A DNA stretch of 47,113 nt, from positions 1 through 47,113 of the IMG/VR virus record IMGVR_UViG_3300017989_006424; one strand, given 5' to 3'. A program made the position numbers and the translations under genes. Origin of the DNA: a virus. The notes under the pieces were generated by a model. That model was not told where the DNA came from. It made no database searches and saw nothing but the letters and a program-made list of their open reading frames with translations. Below, piece after piece: positions 32,147 to 40,921 of the stretch (the stretch's first letter is position 1; each line of letters opens with the position of its first letter).

Positions 32147-33844
32147 ATGGCACAAGTGGACCTCTATGTGGATCCCTCGGCGACCGGGCTGGGGGACGGA
32201 ACAAGTTGGACCCATGCGTACACGTCATTGGAGATCGCGGTCAACGATAACGAGCAGGATCTCGTCTCGGCCCAGATCAATATCGTCTTTCACTGTCGGC
32301 GGGGGGACGGTGTGACCAACGACGTCCAAACCGGCTCGACGGTCATTCACGGCTGGACCACCAGCGCCGCGTACAACCTGCTGATTGAATACGACGGGTC
32401 CCCGCACGATGTGAACGCCTTCCATTTACATTCATCCGGTTCGGCGGCGACGGTGAACTGCCAGGAGGATTATGTCACCTTTCGGGGGGTGTATGTGTAC
32501 CTGACGAGTCTCACGGCGGCCAACAATGTGCTCTATATCAACGGACAGAACGCGGCCAATGCCATTGGGGTGGACCGTTGTGTGATCCGGGGGCCGAATG
32601 ACGCGACATACAAATCCCGCTGTGTGCAACTGGCGGATGACGATACGGTTATCGAGCTACGAAACTGCCTGATTGTTGACGCCGGCCAGGTGGCGTTTTC
32701 GGCGGGCGTGACGGCCCCGGCGGCCCCGACGGTGACGATGCAGAATTGTACCGTGGCCAACTGTTGGCGGGGGATCTGGCTGAGTAGCGACGGGACGGAC
32801 ACCACGCTTACGAATATCCTGGTGACCGGCTCGGACAGCAACGATTATACTTTCTACAACGCGATACAGTGCTGGGGGCACATCAACTATTGCGCCAGCG
32901 AGGATGATACCGCCGACGATGTGGCGTCAGGGACGGGCAACCGCACCAACCAGACGTTCACCTTCGAGGGGGCGACCTACCACTTGGATGAGGCCGATGC
33001 GGGCGCGCTGGATGTCGGCACGGACCTTTCAGCAAGCTTCACGGTGGACATCGACAATCGGACACGGCTTCGCTGGTCGATCGGCGCCGACGATGGGCCT
33101 CCGGAGGCGTTCAAGGTGTCGGGGACACTTGCGGGTCAGGCGACGCTCAGTGCGACGGCCAAAGTGACCACGCCGTTCAATCTGGCGGGAACGATGGCCG
33201 GTACGAGCGGCCTCACCGGCGCCGTGCATATCACAATGGCTCCGGCGGGGACGATTGCGGGAACGTCGTCTTTCAGTGCAACGGCGACCTTGACCGGTCC
33301 GGTGTATGTCTCGGGCACACTGGCCGGTCAGTCCATGCTCTCGGCCTTTTGTAATATCCGCTATCCGTTGTCGGGCACGCTGGCGGGCCAGTCCGGGCTG
33401 TCTGGAAGAATTTTCTTTCAAGGGCAATGCTGTATCGCCGGCGTTCTGGCGGGTCAGGCGTCCTTGAGTGCCATCATGAACTTTGTCAACTGGTTTCCCT
33501 GGTACACCGCCCGGCCGGTGATTGACCATTTCAAGGAGGAAATCGACGAGCACGCGACCGGGGTGTATCAGTATGCGAGCGGACGGCCGTTGGTGGTGGG
33601 CCGATTCACCCTGGCCCCTCATGTTTTGAGCTTTACCCTGCCAGACGTTTCAGGGACCGAGAGGACGAACTACTTTTCGTTTTATCAAGAGAAAAAGAGC
33701 GAACCCTTCTTCTTTAGAAATCCCCAGGACAGCCACGCCTACAAAGTCATATTTGATCGGGAACCGACGTGTGAACTGGACGGTCGGGCGGACCGTTGGG
33801 TCATGGGATTTCAGCTAAGGCAAGTGGCGGAGGTGGCGTTCTAA
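32147..33844 (+). CDS. Beta-helix adhesin fused to minor tail core (gpM-like), copy 2
   Basis: This 565-residue paralogue of the upstream gene starts AQVDLYVDPSATGLGDG and keeps the beta-helix pattern (DRCVIRGPNDATY, MQNCTVANCWRGIWL). Its GTLAG repeats are the longest of the three (about six units: SGTLAGQATLSA, AGTMAGTSGLTG, SGTLAGQSMLSA, SGTLAGQSGLSG and others). The C-terminal core (FVNWFPWYTARP, SFTLPDVSG, FFFRNPQDSHAYKVIF) matches copy 1, including the Phe-Arg-Asn-Pro-Gln-Asp stretch. It overlaps the next gene by TAATG. Tandem duplication is the simplest origin. Confidence 0.65.
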   Translation: MAQVDLYVDPSATGLGDGTSWTHAYTSLEIAVNDNEQDLVSAQINIVFHCRRGDGVTNDVQTGSTVIHGWTTSAAYNLLIEYDGSPHDVNAFHLHSSGSAATVNCQEDYVTFRGVYVYLTSLTAANNVLYINGQNAANAIGVDRCVIRGPNDATYKSRCVQLADDDTVIELRNCLIVDAGQVAFSAGVTAPAAPTVTMQNCTVANCWRGIWLSSDGTDTTLTNILVTGSDSNDYTFYNAIQCWGHINYCASEDDTADDVASGTGNRTNQTFTFEGATYHLDEADAGALDVGTDLSASFTVDIDNRTRLRWSIGADDGPPEAFKVSGTLAGQATLSATAKVTTPFNLAGTMAGTSGLTGAVHITMAPAGTIAGTSSFSATATLTGPVYVSGTLAGQSMLSAFCNIRYPLSGTLAGQSGLSGRIFFQGQCCIAGVLAGQASLSAIMNFVNWFPWYTARPVIDHFKEEIDEHATGVYQYASGRPLVVGRFTLAPHVLSFTLPDVSGTERTNYFSFYQEKKSEPFFFRNPQDSHAYKVIFDREPTCELDGRADRWVMGFQLRQVAEVAF

Positions 33845-35919
33845 TGGCACAAATAGACGTCTATGTCGATCCTTCGGCGAGCGGAAACGGGGACGGAACA
33901 AGCTGGACGGACGCCTATACGTCCCTCGATACGGCGCTCGATGACAACGAGCAGGATTTGGTGACGGCCGCGGACCATATTGTCTTTCATTGCCGGCGGG
34001 GGGACGAAAGCACCAACGACGGAGGCAGTACCACGCTGGCTGTCAATGGCTGGACCACCAGCGCCGATTACGATATTGTGATGGAGTACGATGGGTCCCC
34101 GCTTGATGCGAAGGCGTATCATTTACACGTCACCGGCGACGAGTGCCTGAATATCAATGAAGATTATGTCACGTTACGGGGCTTGTATCTGTACACGCCC
34201 ACCACCACCGCCAATACCGATGTGGTGTACGTGAGCAACGTGAACGCCTCGAACGCCGTTGTGATGGATCGTTGCATTGTCCGGGGGCCGGATAACGACA
34301 GCTACAAGACCCGGCTGGTGTATGTGGTCTCGGCCACTGTCGATCTGACGCTCCGCAACTGCCTGCTCTATGAGGGAGGGCAGGCGGCGTTTTCAGCCGG
34401 GGTGAATTCCGGGGCGGCGTGCGATGTGACGATGCAGAACTGCACTATCGCGAACTGCTGGCGGGGGATCTGGCTCAGCGCGGCGGGGGTCGAAGCGACC
34501 TTAACGAATGTCCTGGGCGACGATTGTACGAGCAGCACGTTCTGTATCGACAACACGAATTCGCAGAACAACGGACAGATCAATTACTGCGCAACGGAGG
34601 ATGACACGGCGGATGATATCGCCGGTGGGACGGGCAACCGTATTTCACAGACCTTCACCTTCAGCGACACTGTGTATCACCTGGATAGCACGGACACGGG
34701 CGCGTTGGGGTACGGTAACGATTTGTCGGCCACGTTCACGGTGGACATCGACAACGAGACACGATCCGGGTGGTCCATCGGGGCCGACGACGGGCCGGCC
34801 GATACGATGGAGCTGGACGGGACGCTGGCGGGTAGCGCTACTCTGTCCGGGACGGCATCGGTAGCGCGGAATGTGGCGGGGACGTTGGCGGGGCAGTCCG
34901 GACTGTCCGCAGCGCTCACCGGGGGGGATCAGCTTTATCCATCGGGCAGGCTGGCGGGGACGGCCACGCTGACGGCCCATCTGACCCGTGGGGGTCCGAT
35001 TGAGCTGGCGGGGACGATGGCGGGGGTCAGTACGCTGGCCGGAACGCTCACTGCCCCGGCCATCGAAACGAGTATTCCGCCCGCTATGCTGGCAGACATG
35101 ATTCAGCCGAACACGTCCGGGACCTGGATGTGGTTGTGCCAGTTCGTGGTCCCGACGCAAACATCGCGCTATTTAGCGCGCAATACAGAACCCGTGGTGT
35201 ACGCCGGACAGTCATACAATGCGTCCAATTTCAAGGTGGGCCGTCAGCCGTTTTGCGGAGACGGCTCGATTCCCCGCGTCATGTTGCAGGTGAGCAATGT
35301 CAATCAGCAGATGGAGCGGATCATCAATGCCACTCAGGGGGCGCTGGGCGGGCAGGTAAAGCTGATTCGCGTGAACAGCCGGTTCTTGACCAACCCGATT
35401 ACCGCCCTGGAATACGATTATCAGGTGTTGGCCTCGCAAAGCGACCGGCAATGGGCCACGTTTCAATTAGGTATTCCCAACCCCTTCACGCAGCCGGCGC
35501 TGTTGAGGCACTATTCGTGCAGTATGTGTCCCTACGCGACGCCGTCCCTCTACCGGGGGCCGGAGTGCGGGTACAGTCCCCACTTGACGGTGACGGGCGT
35601 TACGGTCACCGGGCCGGCGGTGCCTATCTATGTCTGGACGATTGGAATAAACCATCAGTTAGAGACGGGGGACAGGATCGAACTGGCCGGCATCACCGGC
35701 ATTACACCGAGCTTGAACGGGACCTGGACGATTACGGTCCTTGCCGGCAACTATTTTTCGCTCGATGGGTCCGACGTCGGCAGCTACAGCGGGTCCTACG
35801 GCGGGGGCGGGACGATTGCCTTTGCCGACTGCGACGGGTCCATTGAGGCGTGCCGGCGGCGTAATGGAGCCCGCTTTAACGGCGAGTTGGGCCTGGACCC
35901 CTCCGTGACACAGGTTTGA
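33844..35919 (+). CDS. Beta-helix adhesin fused to gpL-like Fe-S tail tip protein
   Basis: The 691-residue protein begins with the same module (AQIDVYVDPSASGNGDGTSW) as the two genes before it, with beta-helix strands and four or five GTLAG repeats (~325-405). The C-terminal 270 residues differ: they resemble lambda gpL, which closes the tail tip. Cysteines at 559, 562, 575, 663 and 670 (CSMCPY, PECGY, DCDGSIEACRR) match the Cys set that in gpL-type proteins coordinates an iron-sulfur cluster. So the adhesin module is joined to a different tail tip core. Lambda order (M, L, K, J) fits the flanking genes. Confidence 0.7.
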   Translation: MAQIDVYVDPSASGNGDGTSWTDAYTSLDTALDDNEQDLVTAADHIVFHCRRGDESTNDGGSTTLAVNGWTTSADYDIVMEYDGSPLDAKAYHLHVTGDECLNINEDYVTLRGLYLYTPTTTANTDVVYVSNVNASNAVVMDRCIVRGPDNDSYKTRLVYVVSATVDLTLRNCLLYEGGQAAFSAGVNSGAACDVTMQNCTIANCWRGIWLSAAGVEATLTNVLGDDCTSSTFCIDNTNSQNNGQINYCATEDDTADDIAGGTGNRISQTFTFSDTVYHLDSTDTGALGYGNDLSATFTVDIDNETRSGWSIGADDGPADTMELDGTLAGSATLSGTASVARNVAGTLAGQSGLSAALTGGDQLYPSGRLAGTATLTAHLTRGGPIELAGTMAGVSTLAGTLTAPAIETSIPPAMLADMIQPNTSGTWMWLCQFVVPTQTSRYLARNTEPVVYAGQSYNASNFKVGRQPFCGDGSIPRVMLQVSNVNQQMERIINATQGALGGQVKLIRVNSRFLTNPITALEYDYQVLASQSDRQWATFQLGIPNPFTQPALLRHYSCSMCPYATPSLYRGPECGYSPHLTVTGVTVTGPAVPIYVWTIGINHQLETGDRIELAGITGITPSLNGTWTITVLAGNYFSLDGSDVGSYSGSYGGGGTIAFADCDGSIEACRRRNGARFNGELGLDPSVTQV

Positions 35920-35934
35920 CAGAAAGGAGATGGT

Positions 35935-36300
35935 ATGGACCACGAACAGGCGCAGCAACGACGCGAACGGATTGAAGCGATGGTCAATCAACGTTATATC
36001 GGGGGCGGTGAGGTTCGGCCCTGTTGGGCCTTCTGTCAGGAGATCCTGCGTCTGTATGACCAGGTGTTGCCGGACGATCCGCAGGGGGGATTACGGAAAA
36101 TCGAGCAGCCCCACGTGCCCTGTGTGGTCCTGTTCGCCATAGCGGGGGACTGGCACGCCGGCGTGGTCTGGCCGGACGGATTGCACTTTATCCATGCAGC
36201 GCCGACGGACGAAAAGGGCTTGGCCCGGTACGTCCGGCAGGACCGTCTGACCCTGGAACCGTGGTCGCTTGTCCTGAAGGGGTATTATGGGGTGGCGTAA
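35935..36300 (+). CDS. NlpC/P60-type tail peptidase (gpK-like)
   Basis: The 121-residue protein has an NlpC/P60 cysteine-peptidase layout: RPCWAFCQEIL with Cys30 or Cys34, then WHAGVVWPDGLHFIHA with His74 and a later His as the partner. Such tail-tip enzymes cut peptidoglycan cross-links during DNA entry. It sits between the gpL-like and gpJ-like genes, exactly the lambda gpK place. The GAAAGGAG site and ATG are well spaced. It is shorter than free-living NlpC/P60 domains. No separate endolysin is obvious elsewhere in the window. Confidence 0.75.
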   Translation: MDHEQAQQRRERIEAMVNQRYIGGGEVRPCWAFCQEILRLYDQVLPDDPQGGLRKIEQPHVPCVVLFAIAGDWHAGVVWPDGLHFIHAAPTDEKGLARYVRQDRLTLEPWSLVLKGYYGVA

Positions 36301-39300
36301 AAAAAAGCCGATTGACGTCCATGTGTTTCACCATGCCGTCGAACGCTGTCCGGTGACGGCGCACCAGGTCCCGTATCGCCGGCAGCGGTTGGGCGTCCTG
36401 GTGGCCAAGTATAAGACGGCCGAGGAGGTCTCGGTCTATGTGGATAGGCAGGCTGTCGAGCAGACACAGTGGCGTCGCTTGCGGATCAGGCCGGGCCAGC
36501 GGGTGGATATCCTTCCGAAGCCGGGGTTCCTCAATCTCATTCTCCAAGCGGCGTGGTGGGCCTTCGTGCATATCGGCCTGCCGATGGCGATCAGTTATGG
36601 CGTGGGCCGACTTATTTCAGGCGACTATGAACCGGCGGATAACAGCCTGGATGCGTCCGTCCATCATGCCTGGACGCCGCGGACCCTGCAACGAGAGGGG
36701 GTGCCGGTGCCTCGCGCCTGGGGCCGCTGTCCACACGCCGGCAATATCGTAGCCCGGTGGACGGACGTTAACGACAACGGCGACGAAGTGTTGTATCTGC
36801 TCGTCTGCTATGGGGAAGGCCCCTATGCCGGGCCGGTGGACGGTCAGTTGACTCTCAACGATCAGTTGTCCAGCCAGCTAAGCGGCGTGACGACCGACAC
36901 TCGGCGCGGGACGCTCGATCAGGAGGTGATTGCCGGCTTCGATCGGCATAAGCTGGAGTACCAACAGCAGGTCGAAATCACCAACGCCGGCGGGTGGGTG
37001 TACTTTACGACGCGGAACAATTTTTTCGATAATATCGAATTCACCGTCGAGTGGCCCAAGGGCCTGCGTCATTGGAGCAAATCGGGCGCGGCGGGAATGC
37101 TCTCGATGGAGTTCGTTGTGCAAATTGCGGAAAAGGGATCGACGGACTGGGTCACGATTTTTAACCCCACGATCGTCGGGACCCAACTGTCTCCGATGTA
37201 CCGGGCGTACTCGGTCGAGGAGAACGAAGCGGGCTTTACCGTGGAGCGGGGCACGCAATACACGCTGCGGTTCAGAAAATATTCGGGGGATAGTGCCAGT
37301 GAGCGCACGGTCAATGATTTCGCCTTGCGGTCGGTTCGAGAAGTGGTGGACGTGGCGTTTACACGGCCGGGCAAGGTGCTCCGCAGTATTATCGCCGTGG
37401 GGACCGAGCAGCTTTCCGGCGATATCAACATCAAAGACGTTTGGGACGGCCGGATCGTCAGCGTCTATGATGGAGCGAGCTGGTCTCTGCAATACAGCCG
37501 CAACCGGGCCTGGGTCGTGTTCGATGCCCTGACCCAACCGGTCATTGCCGGCAACGGCGACGACGTGCCGTACCGTATCGTTCGGTATGAGGGGGTGAAT
37601 CCGGCCAACGTGGATACGGCCTTGTTCTATGAATGGGCGCAATGGTGCGACCAGCAGGTTCCCGACGGCGCGGACGGGACCGAAGCACGAATGCCCTGTG
37701 ATTATATCGCCGATTCCGACATGGATGTGTGGACCCTGGCGAATCGCCTGGCGCACATCGGACGCATGAATTTGTATTGGTCGGGGACCACGTTGACGGG
37801 CTGGCTGGACGCGGCGGTGTCCTCTGTCACGGATCTGGTCACCTTCGAGAATATGGTGGACGCCGACGAGTGGAAGAATAGCTGGGCGACGGCCGAGGAG
37901 CTGGCGGGCCGGATGAACGTCTGGTACCGGGACGCGGTGCAAGGGTACGAGCGCAAGAAGGTGCCCGGACACAATCACCTGGCCGGCAACATCAAGCGGA
38001 CGGTGGAGATTGAAGGGGACGGGGTGACGAGCCGGACGCTGGCCGAGCGCGTTAAAAATCATGCCCTCAAGCGCAATCAGCTCATTCGCAACGCCAACCA
38101 GTTTCGCCAATACAAGGATGCGTTCCGGTACCGGCTGGGGCAGGTGGTGCGCGTCCAAAGCACGGCGGCCGAGTGGGGCGACGCCTATCGGGTGGTGGCG
38201 GCGGTGGACGCTCAGACGGTGAGATTGGACCGTTCGGTCACCGCGTCGGTCGGCGAGGCCCTGTACCTGCGGACGTACAATGCGAGCACGAAAACGATCC
38301 AGGTCGAAGCCTATACGATTGCCGCCGTCGTCGGCGCCGAGGTGACTATCGAGGAGACGTTTATCGTCACGCCGCTGGCCGGATGGGTGGCGGCGACCGG
38401 GGGGACGGTGCTCAGACGGATCATTAAGCTGGAGGGTGAGAGTGAGCACTTCGTCACGCTGGACGTGGAGACCTACGATACAGACCTGTTCGGCAGCGAC
38501 GCTATCGAGCCGTACAATCCGAACCCCGGATACGTGTGGGCGCCGGCGCCCAAGAAACTGCATCAATACCCGACGAAGCGGGACGTGCTGGATTTGATTG
38601 CGGCGTACCAAACGCCGGCCCTCGATACGGATACACCGGCGCTGAGCAATATCGCGTGGGCGGGCAACGAGGTTGATACGGTGACCTGGTCGGCCACCGA
38701 CAGTGACGAGTCCCTGCAATTGCGCTACAAGGGAACCACCTATGCGATTGCGGCCGGATCAACGACGGATCGATTTATTGTGTGGATTCCCGAGGCCCCG
38801 ACGCTCTTTTCGACCACGGACGACGAGGACGTGGCGCAGGCGGCCCTGCAGAACGGCGCGTGGTTTGTGTGTGAGAACCGAGACGGCGTGCCGTTTGTGG
38901 CACAACCGTTCCGATTGATTTGGGCGGGCTGCGTGCAGACGGGCACCTTGACGGCGAAACTGGCCATTATCGGCGCGTTGGCGGTCGGAACGGGAGAAAT
39001 TCAGGACTATGCGACGGCCTATCCGTTCAGCGCCTATACCGGAAACGGCGTCGAAATCACGCCAGCGGATACCGACGTGACGATCCAGCAGGTCTCATTC
39101 ACGTCAACGGGCCGGGCGGTGAAGCTGCATTTCGGCTCGCGCGTCAGTTCCTATGGAACGCCGGAATATTTGTACTCGCTCTTTATGGACGGCACCGCCG
39201 AGGCGAATAAGATCTGGAATTCCGGGACGATCAATTTTCCCTACCAGGCCCGGCGGCATTGTTCGTTCAGCACGACACATACGCCGCCGGCCGGGGCGCA

Positions 39301-39388
39301 CACCTATTATCTTCGCTTGCAGGCCAGCGTTGCCAATAGTACCTATGCCGACCGCCGTTATCTGTCGGGGATGGAGGTCAAGAAATGA
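36287..39388 (+). CDS. Tail tip/host specificity protein (gpJ-like)
   Basis: This 1033-residue product is the largest gene and resembles gpJ-type central tail tip proteins. The N-terminus has a basic start, a short hydrophobic stretch (IGLPMAISYGVGRLI, ~96-110) and the LQREGVPVPRAWGRCPHAGNI segment common in this family, followed by hub and fibronectin-like beta regions. The last ~100 residues (TDVTIQQVSFTSTGRAVKL, AHTYYLRLQASVANSTYADR) resemble a receptor-binding or stem end. It starts inside the NlpC/P60 gene (14-base overlap). Host range would be set by this and the adhesin-bearing proteins. Confidence 0.8.
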   Translation: MGWRKKKPIDVHVFHHAVERCPVTAHQVPYRRQRLGVLVAKYKTAEEVSVYVDRQAVEQTQWRRLRIRPGQRVDILPKPGFLNLILQAAWWAFVHIGLPMAISYGVGRLISGDYEPADNSLDASVHHAWTPRTLQREGVPVPRAWGRCPHAGNIVARWTDVNDNGDEVLYLLVCYGEGPYAGPVDGQLTLNDQLSSQLSGVTTDTRRGTLDQEVIAGFDRHKLEYQQQVEITNAGGWVYFTTRNNFFDNIEFTVEWPKGLRHWSKSGAAGMLSMEFVVQIAEKGSTDWVTIFNPTIVGTQLSPMYRAYSVEENEAGFTVERGTQYTLRFRKYSGDSASERTVNDFALRSVREVVDVAFTRPGKVLRSIIAVGTEQLSGDINIKDVWDGRIVSVYDGASWSLQYSRNRAWVVFDALTQPVIAGNGDDVPYRIVRYEGVNPANVDTALFYEWAQWCDQQVPDGADGTEARMPCDYIADSDMDVWTLANRLAHIGRMNLYWSGTTLTGWLDAAVSSVTDLVTFENMVDADEWKNSWATAEELAGRMNVWYRDAVQGYERKKVPGHNHLAGNIKRTVEIEGDGVTSRTLAERVKNHALKRNQLIRNANQFRQYKDAFRYRLGQVVRVQSTAAEWGDAYRVVAAVDAQTVRLDRSVTASVGEALYLRTYNASTKTIQVEAYTIAAVVGAEVTIEETFIVTPLAGWVAATGGTVLRRIIKLEGESEHFVTLDVETYDTDLFGSDAIEPYNPNPGYVWAPAPKKLHQYPTKRDVLDLIAAYQTPALDTDTPALSNIAWAGNEVDTVTWSATDSDESLQLRYKGTTYAIAAGSTTDRFIVWIPEAPTLFSTTDDEDVAQAALQNGAWFVCENRDGVPFVAQPFRLIWAGCVQTGTLTAKLAIIGALAVGTGEIQDYATAYPFSAYTGNGVEITPADTDVTIQQVSFTSTGRAVKLHFGSRVSSYGTPEYLYSLFMDGTAEANKIWNSGTINFPYQARRHCSFSTTHTPPAGAHTYYLRLQASVANSTYADRRYLSGMEVKK

Positions 39389-39723
39389 ATTATACGGTGT
39401 ATGATGGCGACGGTAAGATTTTACGGCATGGAACCTGCGCGGGTGAGGATATGGACTTGCAAGCGAACGCGGGCGAATACGTCATGGCCAGTGATGCCGA
39501 TGATGCCCTGCAGAACGTCGCGTTCGACGGCTTCGACGTCACCGGTCAGCCGGTGTCCCCGCGCCTGGTCGCTCAGTCGGCGGCTGAAAAGGCACAATGG
39601 CGCAGGCCGCCGGTGCCCGAGGAGGACGCACCGGTCGTCATTAAGAAAAAGGACTGGGACGAACTGCAAGCGCGGCTGGCCGCGTTGGAGAAGGAAACCC
39701 CTTCCTCTCGACTCAAAGCGTAA
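39385..39723 (+). CDS. Small tail-associated protein, possible fibre accessory
   Basis: The 112-residue product starts in an ATGA overlap with the gpJ-like gene. Residues 1-50 (YTVYDGDGKILRHGTCAGED, MDLQANAGEYVMASD) form a beta-rich piece often found in tail fibre accessory proteins, and the end is a coiled helix (KKDWDELQARLAALEKE). It may be attached to fibres or aid their folding. Call by pattern and position. Confidence 0.55.
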   Translation: MNYTVYDGDGKILRHGTCAGEDMDLQANAGEYVMASDADDALQNVAFDGFDVTGQPVSPRLVAQSAAEKAQWRRPPVPEEDAPVVIKKKDWDELQARLAALEKETPSSRLKA

Positions 39724-39739
39724 GGAAGGATCCATCGCC

Positions 39740-39949
39740 ATGGCGACTCGCTTAGAAGAACAGAAGGCACTCCACGCACAGGTCTGTCGGTTGTGGGATC
39801 GTTACCGGGACCTGGTGAAAGCTCAATTGGTCTTGAAAGGGGACGTCAGCGATTTGGAGCGTCAGCTCGACGTTGCCGGCCGAAAGTTGATCGCCTTGTA
39901 CCGCGCCAGCGATGCCGGTCTGGACGCAGAGGGGCCGGACACGCCATAG
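39740..39949 (+). CDS. Small coiled-coil protein at end of tail operon
   Basis: This 69-residue helical, charged product (LEEQKALHAQVCRLWDRYRD, LVLKGDVSDLERQLDVAGRK) has a good AAGGAAGGA site nine bases upstream. It is the last gene before the tail terminator hairpin. Function unknown. Confidence 0.5.
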   Translation: MATRLEEQKALHAQVCRLWDRYRDLVKAQLVLKGDVSDLERQLDVAGRKLIALYRASDAGLDAEGPDTP

Positions 39950-39981
39950 CTACAAATTTATGTGTCTTTCCTATTATGGAG

Positions 39982-40033
39982 AAACCGGCGCACTGAAACC
40001 CTGCGTAGGGGCGGCTAAGAACGCCGGTTTTTT
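39982..40033 (+). terminator. Rho-independent terminator of the late operon
   Basis: AAACCGGCG (39982-39990) pairs with CGCCGGTTT (40022-40030), and the T-run extends to 40033 (six Ts). The 31-base loop holds a smaller CCCT/AGGG hairpin. It ends the head-tail operon. Confidence 0.8.
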
Positions 40034-40313
40034 GTGCGCCCGTTGCCCACCTGATGAACCGAAGGAAGGTTTGATTTCGAGAACTGAAATTCGGAACGTA
40101 TTAACTGATCGTAAAACAGTCACCACGTCGTCACTTCGTAAAAATATTTTCGCGATAAGCACTATTTTTAGGGGTCGTAACCTATCACACAACAAAAGTT
40201 TAGAGGCCGATTAAGATAAATTTATGGCGAGTACATAAAATCTTATTGACATCCCATAAGATATACGGTAAGATATATTCATAATAAAAACCAAATCATT
40301 TAAGGGTAGCACC
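40034..40313 (+). other. AT-rich regulatory region without a gene
   Basis: About 280 bases of markedly AT-rich DNA separate the late terminator from the next operon. I see no convincing gene in it. It holds the 40246 promoter with an overlapping inverted repeat and a direct repeat TAAGATATA (40257, 40269). It is the best candidate in the window for a controlled early promoter region. Confidence 0.6.
40246..40274 (+). promoter_or_regulatory. Strong sigma70-type early promoter
   Basis: TTGACA at 40246-40251 and TAAGAT at 40269-40274 lie 17 bases apart. An inverted repeat TCTTAT (40241-40246) with ATAAGA (40256-40261) overlaps the -35 box, as operators do. It would drive the string of small genes from 40314 on and, in a circular genome, the recombination genes at position 1. 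Confidence 0.75.
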
Positions 40314-40448
40314 ATGACCATTCCAATTCTCATTGCAGCGATAAGTCTGTACGCATACCAGCTTTATCATCAAAGGCCGCGCGTGAGCCGTCAGGTCGAA
40401 TGGCTGAAGAAGTCCATAAAAACCGCCGATTCCTATCGGCTTGTCTGA
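40314..40448 (+). CDS. Small membrane protein, 44 residues
   Basis: This short frame is the first gene behind the 40246 promoter. It has AAGGG (40303-40307) before its ATG. Residues 3-18 (IPILIAAISLYAYQLY) form one membrane span and the rest is basic (HQRPRVSRQVEWLKKSI). Small early membrane proteins in phages often change host functions or exclude other phages, but nothing specific is visible here. Confidence 0.5.
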   Translation: MTIPILIAAISLYAYQLYHQRPRVSRQVEWLKKSIKTADSYRLV

Positions 40449-40460
40449 AAGGTTAGCACA

Positions 40461-40652
40461 ATGGCAAGTAGCAGATTAACGATAGCGGACGCAACCACGC
40501 TCATAGCCTATGCAACGGCACTGGAGAGCCTTGACAGGTATTCGGATACCGAATTCCAAAAGGTCTTTCAAGTCACCAAGCGAGAAGCGGTATCCAATGT
40601 CGCTAAGTGTCTCCGCCGGTACGTTGCCAACAGAACAGGAGAGGGGGCGTAA
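40461..40652 (+). CDS. Small helical early protein, 63 residues
   Basis: The product is mainly helix with a basic end (AKCLRRYVANRTGEGA). Its leader (AAAGGTTAGCACAATG) is similar to that of the previous gene. It ends directly against the next ATG (TAA then ATG). No family recognised. Confidence 0.5.
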   Translation: MASSRLTIADATTLIAYATALESLDRYSDTEFQKVFQVTKREAVSNVAKCLRRYVANRTGEGA

Positions 40653-40919
40653 ATGAAATCCATAACCGAAATCAAGTCAAGAGTCCGTGCGCTGGCCGCC
40701 ACGCTCGGCGCTAAGATATGTGAAAACAGCCGAACCGATATCGAAGTGGAAGCTCCGGACGGTTATTGCTGGTCTTGTGAGGGCGGTTGGGGCCTCCATG
40801 TGCTGGTCGCGTCCCAATGGGATGATGAGCCGATTGGCCATTTGTGGCGGGACCTTTGGGAACGCATGGACTATGGAATCGAAAAATGTGATTGCGATGA
40901 GTGCGGAAAGGAGGCGTAA
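40653..40919 (+). CDS. Small early protein with Cys-rich end, 88 residues
   Basis: The 88-residue product has a Trp/Cys-containing centre (YCWSCEGGWGLHV) and a Cys-rich end (KCDCDECGKEA) that may bind metal. It begins at once after the previous stop, with GGAGAGGGGG upstream. Position in an early operon suggests a host-takeover role; no family recognised. Confidence 0.55.
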   Translation: MKSITEIKSRVRALAATLGAKICENSRTDIEVEAPDGYCWSCEGGWGLHVLVASQWDDEPIGHLWRDLWERMDYGIEKCDCDECGKEA

Positions 40920-40921
40920 AC

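Noticed and set aside
36878-38719. Long open frame on the - strand under the gpJ-like gene (613 codons)
   Set aside because: His/Arg/Pro-rich composition typical of antisense reading of a GC-rich gene; nothing supports translation.
39912-40214. Open frame over the late terminator and AT-rich region
   Set aside because: It runs through a clear terminator hairpin and has no start signal.
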